A stretch of 64,000 nt of DNA from Chakrabartia godavariana (GTDB taxonomy: Bacteria > Pseudomonadota > Alphaproteobacteria > Sphingomonadales > Sphingomonadaceae), in NCBI GenBank assembly GCA_005518185.1, contig RKSN01000003.1:1-64000 (forward strand), written 5' to 3'. Made by a program: the position numbers and the translations under genes. Below the pieces are notes generated by a model. It had not been told where the DNA came from, made no database searches, and was given only the letters and a program-made list of their open reading frames with translations. This document shows positions 18,063-26,440 of this stretch, piece after piece. Numbering within the stretch: the stretch's first letter is position 1; every line of letters starts with the position of its first letter.

Positions 18063-18240
18063 CCTTCACCCCCGCGTCGCCCCGTGCTTGACACGGGGCT
18101 TGGCTAACCTCCGTCCGGTTTCGTACCGCGCTCGCTGGATACCACGGCTCCCGGAGAGCGAGACATTCGGGCACCGCGCCAAACGGAATAACGCAAGAAA
18201 AGCCTAGCCCCGTGTCAGGCACGGGGCGACGGGGTGGCTT
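18063..18240. repeat. long imperfect palindrome, MITE- or REP-like
   Basis: Two arms of about 36-39 bases, around 18067-18105 and 18201-18236, are inverse copies with a 3-base indel and two mismatches; each contains CCCCGTG-N5-CACGGGG type dyads (for example CCCGTGCTTGACACGGGG). Between them are further inverted segments (CTCGCT/AGCGAG). No open frame of note lies inside. This is the structure expected of a short non-coding mobile repeat, and it borders a lower-GC gene. Confidence 0.65.
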
Positions 18241-18260
18241 GTGAAGCGTGGCAGTCCAAA

Positions 18261-18656
18261 TCAGTCCTGACAACGACCCACTAAAGCGCGCCTAAAGGTA
18301 AGGACTTCACCGCGTGGTCCAAAGGCTATCGATATAATCGGCTTTCCATCAACAAAACCGACAGGGAAAAAGTGCTCGTCCCCCTTAGTCAGTTCCGGCG
18401 GCCCTTCGGCAATGCTCGGTTCCAAAGGTGCGCGAATAACCATGCCAATCTTTGCCCGCTCATAAGCATATGGAACGGCGACATTGGACCCGACGATTCG
18501 AAGCCGAACTCTGCTCAGCTCGAACATAGGCCCACCAATGGCTGCATAGCATCCTAGGATTCTTGTCGTGTCCTGGGACTGCTTAAGCTCCACGTGATCG
18601 CAGCCGCCTATGGCTAGGAAAACAGGTAAGATGGAAGCCAACTTCCGAGTGGTCAT
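18261..18656 (-). CDS. putative lipoprotein, unknown function, atypical composition
   Basis: A 131-residue protein with a lipoprotein-type signal: MTTRKLASILPVFLAIGGC, where LAIGGC fits a lipobox with Cys at 19. The mature part is mostly beta-like, with RVRLRIVGSNVAVPYAY and DEHFFPVGFVDGKPIISIAF; no family is recognised. By eye the G+C content is near 50 percent, clearly lower than in the flanking genes, suggesting recent acquisition. A palindromic repeat lies immediately 3' of it and the permease gene ends 34 bases upstream, on the same strand but without coupling. ATG 18656 was chosen because it starts the signal peptide. Confidence 0.55.
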   Translation of the reverse strand: MTTRKLASILPVFLAIGGCDHVELKQSQDTTRILGCYAAIGGPMFELSRVRLRIVGSNVAVPYAYERAKIGMVIRAPLEPSIAEGPPELTKGDEHFFPVGFVDGKPIISIAFGPRGEVLTFRRALVGRCQD

Positions 18657-18689
18657 GTAGAGCTGCAACAAGTTAGGGACCACATTGCG

Positions 18690-19988
18690 CTAGGCTCCCT
18701 CCGACCTTGCCCACCAGTACACCGGCAGCCCCGCAATCATCAGCAGGAAGCTGTACCCGCTCGCCTCGATCCCGGCGCCCCAGAGGGACCAGAGGCCGAA
18801 GAGCAGGCCGGCCACCGCTGCGCCGACGGCGATGCGGCGCTTCAGGGCAACCAGCGCGCAGGCGAGGTAGAGCCAGAGCGTGACCGAGGTGGTGAGCAGG
18901 GCCATGAAGGTGAAGAGGCCGCCCATTGAGCGGCTGCTATTGGCGAGGACGAGGAGGCTGGCGAGGAGGCTTGCCGCGATCATCGGACCGGCGGGGACGC
19001 CATTCCGCGCGGTGCGGCCAAACCAGCGCGGCATCAGGCGGCGCTGCGCCATTTCATAGGGGACTTCGCCCTGCACCAGCACCCAGCCATTGACCGCGCC
19101 GACCGCGCTGATCGCGGCGAAGAGCGCGACAAAGGCGGCGGGGCCGGGGGACCAGAAGGTCGCGACGAACAGCTCAAACGGGGCGTTAGAAGTCTGGACC
19201 TTGTCCGCCGGCAGCATCAGCGCGATGCCCGAACAGACGATGAAGTAGAACACCCCGCACAAAAGCGCGCCGAGGAAGGTCGCGCGCGGCACGTTGACCG
19301 CCGGGTTCTCGATCTTGCCCGAGGCCGCACACGCAGCCTCAAAACCCACCATGGCCCATAGCGTGATGGCGGCGGCCTGATTGATGCCGCCGAGCGACAG
19401 CGTTTCGGGTGCAAAAGGCTTGATCGCAGCACCCCCCTCCCGCCCGAGGACGAGGAAGATCAGCACCGCAACGACAATCAGCGGCGTCAGCTTCAGCACC
19501 GTTGTCAGCACCTGAAACCCGCCCGCGGAGCGCGTGCCCATCAGGTTGACGAGCGTGACCGCCCAGATGACGCCCGCCGCCGAGAGCGCGGGATGCGCGC
19601 CGAGGAGGGGCAGGAAGCTCGCCGCATAAGAGACCGCGCCGATCGAGATCGTCGCCGTCCCCGCCCAGACCGAGACCCAGAAGCTGAACCCGATGAGAAA
19701 GCCGGCGACCGGGCCGAAGCTCCGCTCCACCAGTTCGGCAGGGCCAATCGGGCCGTCGGCGGCGGCTGTCAGCCGGGCGAGCACATGGGCCAGACAGAGC
19801 GCGCCTGCGATCGTTACGATCCAGCCGAAGACGGCGTTCCAGCCAAAGGGCGCGAGGCTTGCGGGCAGAAGGAACACGCCCGAGCCGATCATGTTGCCGA
19901 TGACGAGCGCGACCGTCATCCACAGGCCGAGCTTGCGGCCCTCAACGCGCGCCGCAGCGGGCGGCGGCTTGGAAACGGAAGATGTCAT
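18690..19988 (-). CDS. APC-family amino-acid permease
   Basis: A 432-residue inner-membrane transporter with about 12 helices. KLGLWMTVALVIGNMIGSGV is the helix-1 signature of amino-acid/polyamine/organocation antiporters (GxxIGSG unwound substrate-binding segment), and ITLWAMVGFEAACAASGKIE matches helix 6 with the conserved GFE. Relatives are the arginine/agmatine and putrescine exchangers, but substrate cannot be fixed. The start at ATG 19988 begins the cytoplasmic tail MTSSVSKPPPAAARVEG. It follows the TonB receptor on the same strand with a short palindrome in between, so joint uptake of a peptide or amino-acid derivative is possible. Confidence 0.85.
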   Translation of the reverse strand: MTSSVSKPPPAAARVEGRKLGLWMTVALVIGNMIGSGVFLLPASLAPFGWNAVFGWIVTIAGALCLAHVLARLTAAADGPIGPAELVERSFGPVAGFLIGFSFWVSVWAGTATISIGAVSYAASFLPLLGAHPALSAAGVIWAVTLVNLMGTRSAGGFQVLTTVLKLTPLIVVAVLIFLVLGREGGAAIKPFAPETLSLGGINQAAAITLWAMVGFEAACAASGKIENPAVNVPRATFLGALLCGVFYFIVCSGIALMLPADKVQTSNAPFELFVATFWSPGPAAFVALFAAISAVGAVNGWVLVQGEVPYEMAQRRLMPRWFGRTARNGVPAGPMIAASLLASLLVLANSSRSMGGLFTFMALLTTSVTLWLYLACALVALKRRIAVGAAVAGLLFGLWSLWGAGIEASGYSFLLMIAGLPVYWWARSEGA

Positions 19989-20010
19989 CCCGGCAGGTCT
20001 GCCCGATGAC

Positions 20011-20036
20011 GCCCCCTCCCGCAAGCAGGAGGGGGC
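20011..20036. repeat. short C/G-rich palindrome
   Basis: GCCCCCTCC (20011-20019) pairs with GGAGGGGGC (20028-20036) around CGCAAGCA. The same CCCTCCCGC-type palindrome occurs at 52543-52564. It sits 10 bases past the TonB receptor stop and could act as a weak terminator, but no U-run follows on the minus strand. Confidence 0.5.
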
Positions 20037-20046
20037 AGATCAGTCA

Positions 20047-22461
20047 TCAGAACTTGCGGGCGAGCTTCACGCCGACGACGCGCGGGCGGATCAGCGTGTC
20101 GTAGAAGACGCCACCCGAAGCCGTGGCACCCCCTGCGTCACCGCAGACCGACTCGTTGCACTGCAGGCCGACATTCACGATCCCGCGCGAGTTCAGGAGG
20201 TTGGTCGCGAAGATCTCGGCGGTCCACAGATCGTTCTTCGCGCCGAAGCTGACGTCGACCGTCGTATAGGACTTCAGATCGCCCTTGATGCCGCCTTCGA
20301 CGATGCGCAGATCGCTCTTGCGGCCGCTGGTGTGGTTGCCCGCCACCTGCACATGGCCATTCCAGCCCATCAGCGGGAACTCATAGCGCGCAATGGCATT
20401 GCCCTTGAACTTGGGCGTGACCGGCAGGCGCGAGCCCGACGGAGCAAGCAGTTCGTTCGTCTGGCCCTGCGGCCCGGGCAGGGCGCAATCAAACGACGCA
20501 TTTGCGATCTTGCAGAAGTCGCGGCGGATGCTGGCGTCATTATAGCTCATGCCCGCCGTGAGCGAGAGGCCGCCCATGCGATAGCCCATGTCCATTTCGA
20601 TGCCGCGGATGCGCGCGACACCGGCGTTGCGGACTTCGGTCAGGCCGTTGGCGCCGAGGAAGGACAGCTGAATGTCGTTCCAGTCGAGCTGATAGGCGGC
20701 ACCATTGAAGCGGAAGCGCCCGAACGTCGTCTTCCAGCCGAGTTCATAATTGTCGATCTGGTCGCCCAGATAGGGCGGCAATGTCCCGCGACGGTTGACA
20801 CCGCCCGGACGGAAGCCGCGCGACCAGGTCGCATAGACGAGCGCCTTGTCATTGAACTTGTAGGTCGCGTTAAGCTTGTGGATGAAGTCGCTGTCCGACG
20901 TCGTCTTGTCGACATTGGTGCAGGGGCTGCCCGGGACGAGGATCGGCACCGGCGTTCCCGCCGGGTTCGCACGGCGGGTCGTCCCATCGGTGTTGAGACA
21001 CGCGGCCTCACCCGTCTTGCTCGAATAGCCGGCCGAATAGCCGAAAAAGCCCTGCAGCGAGTTCTTGTACTTGTAGACGCGAATGCCGCCCGTGAGCGTC
21101 AGCTTGTCGGTCACATCGAACGACAGCTCACCAAAGGCCGCCTGGTCGCGGTCGATGCGTTCCTGCTTGGTCAGCCAGATGTTGCTGTCAGTGCCGGTCA
21201 CCGTGATCGCATCGGCGATGTTGTCGATGATGTAGTTCTGTTCGATATTATGTTCCTGGCGCTGCCAGAACAGGCCCGCGATCAGGCGCAGGCGGTTTTC
21301 CTGCGGCGAGGAGATGCGGAATTCCTGGAAGTACTTTTTGTACTTGTCCTTGCCGACAATATACTGGTTCGGGCTGACGAGGTTGCCAGCATTGTCGTAG
21401 AAATAGGCACCATAGCCCGCGATGGCGTCATAGAAGTAGGAATAGTCCGAATAGTCGGATTGCACCTTGTCGCGGCGGTTGAGATAGCCGTTGGCGTAGG
21501 TCAGATCCCAGTTGCCGAGCTTGCCCTGAATGGTGAGGCCGGCATTCCACCATTTGTCGGTCGATCCTTCCGGATTGTACTGGATCGTCTGGTACCGCAG
21601 ACCGCGTTCTTCGGCATAGGAGCCGTTGGTCTTCTGGATCTGGCCCATGACCGAGGGCGTCACCGTCCAGTTGTCATCCAGATCGATGCCGAGCGCGATG
21701 CGGCCGCCATAGGTTTCAGCGTCGTTATAGTTCTTCTCGACCAAGGCGGCATTGTTCTGCGTGATGCCCGAGGTCGGATAGGTGCGGCTGCCCGCGATAT
21801 TGTCGATATAGCCGCCATCGCGGCGGTACCAGCCCACGGCGCGCACCGCGACATTGTCGGCGAGCGGCGCGTTGATGAAGCCTTCGACGGTGCCACCGAA
21901 ATCCCCATGCGACACATTGTTCAGTTCGGTGCTGAGTTCGCCGTAAAAGCCCTTGGTGTCAGGCTTGTTGGTGACGAGCTTGATCGTCCCGGCCATCGAG
22001 CTGGCGCCATAGAGCGTGCCCTGCGGCCCGGCGAGCGCTTCGACGCGCGCCATGTCGTACACATGGATGTCGAGCGCGCCCTGAATGGTCGTGATCGGCT
22101 GTTCATCCAGATACATGCCGACCGTCGGCTGCGAGGTGGAGTGGTTGGCGTTCTCGCCCGAGGCGACCGCGCGGAAATAGACCTGGCTGAAGCCGGGGCC
22201 CGCCGTCTGGATCGTGACCGAGGGGAGGAACTTCACATAGTCGGCGAATTCCTGCACCTGCAGCTGGTCGAGCTTTTCAGTCCCGATCGCCTGAATGGAG
22301 AGCGGCACGCTTTGCAGCGATTCATCGCGCTTCAGCGCGGTGACGATGATGTCGTCGTTGGAGTCCTCTGCAGCTTCCTGTGCGACAGCCATGGCCGGCA
22401 TCAGCATGGTGCTGCCAAGAAGCGCAGCGAGAGCGGCGCGATGCGCGCGACGAATGGTCAT
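20047..22461 (-). CDS. TonB-dependent outer-membrane receptor
   Basis: An 804-residue outer-membrane transporter. It has a signal peptide ending AMAVAQ (about residue 25), a plug domain with IIVTALKRDESLQSVPLSIQ, MARVEALAGPQGTLYGASSM and GTIKLVTNKP, then a 22-strand barrel rich in aromatic residues, ending in the outer-membrane Phe (ARKF). No TonB-dependent transducer N-terminal extension is present. The ligand is unknown; the neighbours (permease downstream, TPR-sulfotransferase upstream) do not suggest a siderophore. ATG 22461 follows GAGGGAGTCCCAC, a good ribosome binding site, so the 29-residue upstream extension is dropped. A bulged palindrome lies about 90-120 bases upstream. Confidence 0.93.
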   Translation of the reverse strand: MTIRRAHRAALAALLGSTMLMPAMAVAQEAAEDSNDDIIVTALKRDESLQSVPLSIQAIGTEKLDQLQVQEFADYVKFLPSVTIQTAGPGFSQVYFRAVASGENANHSTSQPTVGMYLDEQPITTIQGALDIHVYDMARVEALAGPQGTLYGASSMAGTIKLVTNKPDTKGFYGELSTELNNVSHGDFGGTVEGFINAPLADNVAVRAVGWYRRDGGYIDNIAGSRTYPTSGITQNNAALVEKNYNDAETYGGRIALGIDLDDNWTVTPSVMGQIQKTNGSYAEERGLRYQTIQYNPEGSTDKWWNAGLTIQGKLGNWDLTYANGYLNRRDKVQSDYSDYSYFYDAIAGYGAYFYDNAGNLVSPNQYIVGKDKYKKYFQEFRISSPQENRLRLIAGLFWQRQEHNIEQNYIIDNIADAITVTGTDSNIWLTKQERIDRDQAAFGELSFDVTDKLTLTGGIRVYKYKNSLQGFFGYSAGYSSKTGEAACLNTDGTTRRANPAGTPVPILVPGSPCTNVDKTTSDSDFIHKLNATYKFNDKALVYATWSRGFRPGGVNRRGTLPPYLGDQIDNYELGWKTTFGRFRFNGAAYQLDWNDIQLSFLGANGLTEVRNAGVARIRGIEMDMGYRMGGLSLTAGMSYNDASIRRDFCKIANASFDCALPGPQGQTNELLAPSGSRLPVTPKFKGNAIARYEFPLMGWNGHVQVAGNHTSGRKSDLRIVEGGIKGDLKSYTTVDVSFGAKNDLWTAEIFATNLLNSRGIVNVGLQCNESVCGDAGGATASGGVFYDTLIRPRVVGVKLARKF

Positions 22462-22552
22462 GTGGGACTCCCTCAAATTCTGTTTTCGGGCGAGAGAATG
22501 TGCCCTGGCGGAGTCGCGGTCAATGTTGCAGTGCGATGACATCCACAATCAG

Positions 22553-22582
22553 ACGGGTGTATTGCATAAATGCAACACCCGT
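22553..22582. promoter_or_regulatory. bulged palindrome upstream of the TonB receptor
   Basis: ACGGGTG-TA-TTGCAT (22553-22567) faces ATGCAA-CACCCGT (22570-22582) with a 2-base centre. It lies in the 126-base interval between the sulfotransferase stop and the receptor start, so it could be an operator for the receptor or an RNA hairpin ending the upstream transcript. There is no U-run, which favours the operator reading. Confidence 0.45.
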
Positions 22583-22587
22583 TCGAC

Positions 22588-24198
22588 CTAGGCCGGAACC
22601 TCGGGATAGGCGGTCAAAACGGGTCCGAGCGCCGCCTTCAGTTCGTCCAGATAGGGCTCGAACATCAGCCATTGATCGGTACCATCCTTGAAGATCGGGC
22701 GGCGCACCTGTTCGGAACTGGCCGTACGCACGGCGCGGTCCGTCTCCCAGAAACGCAGGCAGCTCTCCTCGAACGGCAGGCCAAGGGCATCGAGCAGACG
22801 CCGGATTTCGCGCGTGCTGTCCTCGACCATGTCTTCATGGAACATGCGGACCACGCGCCCCGGCAGGACGCCGTCGATATGCGCCATGAAATCCACATAG
22901 TCCGCATAATAGCGGCCGATATCGGTGAGGCTGTAGGTAAAGCCCTGACCACGCGCGAAATGCTGTTTGAAGTTGGAAAAGCAGCACGCCATCGGGTGAC
23001 GTCGCGCATCGATGATCCGCGCATTTGGCAGGATCAGGTGGATGAGCCCGACATGCAGCCAGTTATTGGGCAGCTTGTCGATGAAGAAGGGCTTGCCCGT
23101 CTTGCGCTGAATGCGGGTGCGCTCAAGGAAGCTCTCACCCATGTGGCGAAGGTCATCGGCGGAGGCTTCGGCCAGGCGGCGCGGCCAATGGTCGATGCCG
23201 CCCAATTGCGCCGCGATATGCGGCATGTCGGGCAGTTCCATCGTGCCTTCGACCAGCGAGTGGCTGGACAGAATTTGCTCCAGCAAGGTCGAGCCCGCAC
23301 GCGGCAGACCAAGGATGAAGACAGGGTCCGCCGCTTCGCAGCCCTGCCCTGCGCGCGCGGCGAAAAATTCCGCCGTGAAGAGCGCCTTCGCCGCTGTCAC
23401 ATGACGCGAAACGTTGCGCTCATGGCTTTCGAGTTCGGCCGCGCGCAGCCGATTGCCCTCGGCATAGTGCCGGAAGGCGGCGTCTGCATCCTTCCGGTCT
23501 TCCAGCGCCTTGCCCAGCGCGAAGTGGAGATGAAAGCGATCCTCGGTCGAGATGTCGGTGCGCGTCAGCCCTGCGTCCATCAGCGCGATATCGGCATCGT
23601 CGAAGCGGACCGTCTTCAGATTGGCCAGGCTCCACCAGACCTCGCCCAAGGCCGGCGTGATGTCGAGCGCACGGCGATAGGCGGCCACGCTGTCGGCCTG
23701 ACGCCCCACCGTCTTGAGCAAATGGCCGTAGGACATCCAGATCTTGGGCTGGTCGGGGAACCGCTCCAGCACTGAGCCATAGAGCGCGATCGCTTCGTCA
23801 TAGTCGCCAAGCCGCCCCTTGGCCGCTGCCTTCAGGCTGTCATGCGCGACATCGTCGGGGTCGAGCGCGGCCAGCGCCTCCAGCTCCGCGATCGCTTCGC
23901 TGGCGCGGTTCTGGCGGTAGAGCACAAGCGCCAGATTGGACCGCGCGGGGATGAAGTTCGGCGCCAGCTCAACCGCGCGACGCAACAGCGCCTCGGCGTC
24001 CTTCATCCGCCCGATGCGGCCGGCCAGTTCGGCCATCATGCGGATCGCCGCCACGTCGAACGGATCGGCCTTCAGGTGCTGGCGCAGCAGCGGCTCGGCG
24101 TCGTGCAGGCGGTTCTCATTGAGCGCGACGGCGGCTTCCAAGAGGCGCGGATTGCGCAGCTGGCGGGAGAAATCGGGCTGGGGAACGGCGGTGGCCAT
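22588..24198 (-). CDS. TPR-repeat sulfotransferase
   Basis: A 536-residue protein with two parts. Residues about 15-215 form tetratricopeptide repeats (for example ALNENRLHDAEPLLRQHLKA and SNLALVLYRQNRASEAIAEL). Residues about 285-520 form a sulfotransferase domain with the PAPS 5'-phosphosulfate loop VFILGLPRAGSTLLEQIL and the 3'-phosphate block IIDARRHPMACCFSNF. It should transfer sulfate from PAPS to an acceptor bound through or near the TPRs. The start is 2 bases after the rsh stop, so the two genes are cotranscribed. TonB receptor next to TPR-sulfotransferase is an arrangement I have met in sphingomonad genomes; its meaning is unknown. Confidence 0.88.
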   Translation of the reverse strand: MATAVPQPDFSRQLRNPRLLEAAVALNENRLHDAEPLLRQHLKADPFDVAAIRMMAELAGRIGRMKDAEALLRRAVELAPNFIPARSNLALVLYRQNRASEAIAELEALAALDPDDVAHDSLKAAAKGRLGDYDEAIALYGSVLERFPDQPKIWMSYGHLLKTVGRQADSVAAYRRALDITPALGEVWWSLANLKTVRFDDADIALMDAGLTRTDISTEDRFHLHFALGKALEDRKDADAAFRHYAEGNRLRAAELESHERNVSRHVTAAKALFTAEFFAARAGQGCEAADPVFILGLPRAGSTLLEQILSSHSLVEGTMELPDMPHIAAQLGGIDHWPRRLAEASADDLRHMGESFLERTRIQRKTGKPFFIDKLPNNWLHVGLIHLILPNARIIDARRHPMACCFSNFKQHFARGQGFTYSLTDIGRYYADYVDFMAHIDGVLPGRVVRMFHEDMVEDSTREIRRLLDALGLPFEESCLRFWETDRAVRTASSEQVRRPIFKDGTDQWLMFEPYLDELKAALGPVLTAYPEVPA

Positions 24199-24200
24199 GG

Positions 24201-26288
24201 CTACATCCGCTCCGCCTGCGCAACGGCATCGGCCGCGCGAAGCGCCGCCAGAATGCGGGTCAGATGCTGCAGGTCACGCACTTCCAGATCGACGATGAAG
24301 GTGTGGAAGCTCGCGTCGCGGTTTTCCATCCGCAGGTTGATGATGTTGGCCTCGTTCTGGCCGAAGATGCCCGCCATCACCGCAAGCCCGCCCGGCTGAT
24401 TGCGGACGACGACATTGAGCCGCGCGGTCCCGCCGTCCGACCCATCGCCCCAGGCGAGATCGAGCCAGTCCGCATCGACCCCGTCGGCCAGACGCGGACA
24501 GTCGATCGTGTGTACCTCAATCGCTTCATCGGGCCGCCGCAGGCCAACGATCCGGTCCCCCGGCACCGGACGGCAGCATTGGGCGAGGTCGAAGGCGACG
24601 CCGGGCCGCAAGCCCCGGATCGAGATCGCCTGACGCTGGCCGGGCAGCTTGCCATTGGCCTTGGCCGAAGACCCGGGCATGAGCGCGTCCATCAGCTGCG
24701 CATCGGTGATCGACTGCCGCGCGACGGCCTTCATCAGCTCGTCCTCGTCTTTCAGCTTGAGCCTTTTGATCGCTTCGGTCATCGCATTCTTGCCGAGCTT
24801 GCCCGGCAGGCGCCCGGCAATTTCGTCATAGATGCTGTGGCCAAGGGCGATCAGCTCATCCTCTTCCTTGTTCCGCACGAAGCGGCGGATGGCAGCACGC
24901 GCCTTGCCGGTGACGGCAAAGCTCAGCCAGACGGGCTGCGGCTCCTGCGCCTTGGATTTCAGGATCTCGACCTGGTCGCCATTCTCGATGGGCGTGCGCA
25001 GCGGCACGACGCGGCCGTTGATCTTTGCACCGACCGCCGTGTCGCCCAGCGTCGTGTGGATCGCATAGGCAAAGTCGACCGGCGACGCGCCCTTGGGCAG
25101 CTGGATCAGCTCCCCCTTGGGCGTGAAGGCGAAGATCCGGTCCTGATACATCGCCATGCGCGTATGTTCGAGCAGCTCTTCCGGGCTCTCGGCATGGTCG
25201 AGAATTTCAACGAGATCCTGAATCCACGCCGTCTGCGCTACGGGCTCTCCGATCCCCGATTTATAGGCCCAGTGCGCCGCATAACCATATTCGGCCTGCG
25301 CGTGCATCTCGCGGCTGCGGATCTGGATTTCGATGCGCACCTTTTCATTGTGGATGACCGAGGTGTGGAGCGAGCGGTATCCGTTGCGCTTCGGTGTCGA
25401 GATGTAATCCTTGAACCGGCCGGGCACCATCGGCCAGCGACGGTGGATGATGCCCAGCGCGTTGTAGCAGGCTTCGGTGTCGGGCACGATCGCGCGGAAG
25501 GCCATGACGTCGGACAGCTGTTCAAAGCTGATGTGCCGTTCCGCCATCTTGCGCCAGATCGAATAGGGATGCTTTTCGCGCCCGCTGACCTCCGCCTCGA
25601 TCCCGGCGCGAGACAGCAGCATCTTCACGCCCGAGCTGATCCGCGCAATGCGGTCTCCGCCGCCTTCCTGCAACTGTTCCAGCCGCTTGGTGATCGAGGC
25701 ATAGGCTTCGGGCTCAAGTTCGCGGAAGGAGAGCGTCTGCATCTCCTTCATGAACTCATACATGCCGATCCGCTCGGCGAGCGGCGCATAGATGTCCATC
25801 GTCTCGCGCGCGATCCGGCGGCGCTTGTCCTCATTCTTGATGAAGTGCAGTGTGCGCATGTTGTGAAGCCGGTCAGCCAGCTTCACCAGAAGCACGCGGA
25901 TGTCGTCCGACATGGCGAGCAGGAACTTGCGCAAATTCTCCGCCGCCCGCTCATTCTCGGTCAGCGCCTCGATCTTGGACAGCTTGGTGACGCCGTCCAC
26001 CAGCCGCGCGACATTGGCGCCGAACAGCTTTTCGATCTGTTCGGGCGTGGCGAGCGTATCTTCAATTGTATCGTGGAGGATCGCAGTCGCAATCGTCTCA
26101 TCATCGAGCTTGAGGTCGGTCAAAAGGCCCGCGACCTCGATGGGGTGGCTGAAATAGGGATCGCCCGACGCGCGCAGCTGCGTCCCATGGGCCTTCATGG
26201 AAAACACATAGGCCTTGTTCAGCAGATCCTCGTCCGCTTCCGGGTCGTAACCCTTTACCTTTTCGACAAGTTCGTACTGACGCAACAT
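24201..26288 (-). CDS. rsh: bifunctional (p)ppGpp synthetase/hydrolase, RelA/SpoT homologue
   Basis: A 695-residue stringent-response enzyme with the full Rsh layout: an HD hydrolase domain (LHDTIEDT, VKLADRLHNMRTL), a synthetase domain (RFKDYISTPKRNGYRSLHTS), TGS (IFAFTPKGELIQLPKGASPV), a helical and zinc-finger region (DLAQCCRPVPGDRIVG), and a C-terminal ACT domain. The synthetase substrate loop reads RFKD, i.e. the RxKD form of bifunctional enzymes rather than the ExDD of monofunctional RelA. ATG 26288 gives the canonical N-terminus MLRQYELVEKVKGY. The FabH-like gene is divergent with about 150 bases between. Confidence 0.95.
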   Translation of the reverse strand: MLRQYELVEKVKGYDPEADEDLLNKAYVFSMKAHGTQLRASGDPYFSHPIEVAGLLTDLKLDDETIATAILHDTIEDTLATPEQIEKLFGANVARLVDGVTKLSKIEALTENERAAENLRKFLLAMSDDIRVLLVKLADRLHNMRTLHFIKNEDKRRRIARETMDIYAPLAERIGMYEFMKEMQTLSFRELEPEAYASITKRLEQLQEGGGDRIARISSGVKMLLSRAGIEAEVSGREKHPYSIWRKMAERHISFEQLSDVMAFRAIVPDTEACYNALGIIHRRWPMVPGRFKDYISTPKRNGYRSLHTSVIHNEKVRIEIQIRSREMHAQAEYGYAAHWAYKSGIGEPVAQTAWIQDLVEILDHAESPEELLEHTRMAMYQDRIFAFTPKGELIQLPKGASPVDFAYAIHTTLGDTAVGAKINGRVVPLRTPIENGDQVEILKSKAQEPQPVWLSFAVTGKARAAIRRFVRNKEEDELIALGHSIYDEIAGRLPGKLGKNAMTEAIKRLKLKDEDELMKAVARQSITDAQLMDALMPGSSAKANGKLPGQRQAISIRGLRPGVAFDLAQCCRPVPGDRIVGLRRPDEAIEVHTIDCPRLADGVDADWLDLAWGDGSDGGTARLNVVVRNQPGGLAVMAGIFGQNEANIINLRMENRDASFHTFIVDLEVRDLQHLTRILAALRAADAVAQAERM

Positions 26289-26440
26289 GTGCCCAATGTG
26301 GCGGACGGCAGCATGTTTGCGCAAGGGGAAAGGGCACCGGAACGGCGAACAGCACGCCAGAGTTGCCGGATCGGCGGCCATTGCGCGCCCCGCCGCGCGC
26401 GTCTAGGGCACTGAAAAAATTCGCCAGAAGGGGACGCACA

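Noticed and set aside
19693-22539. Very long open frame on the plus strand (over 900 codons) opposite the TonB receptor
   Set aside because: It is antisense to a well-recognised receptor. GC-rich third positions keep the opposite frame open, and the translation is rich in Arg/Ala/Asp without any domain.
24264-26414. Long plus-strand open frame opposite rsh
   Set aside because: Shadow of the Rsh codons; no motif, unusual His/Arg/Asp composition.
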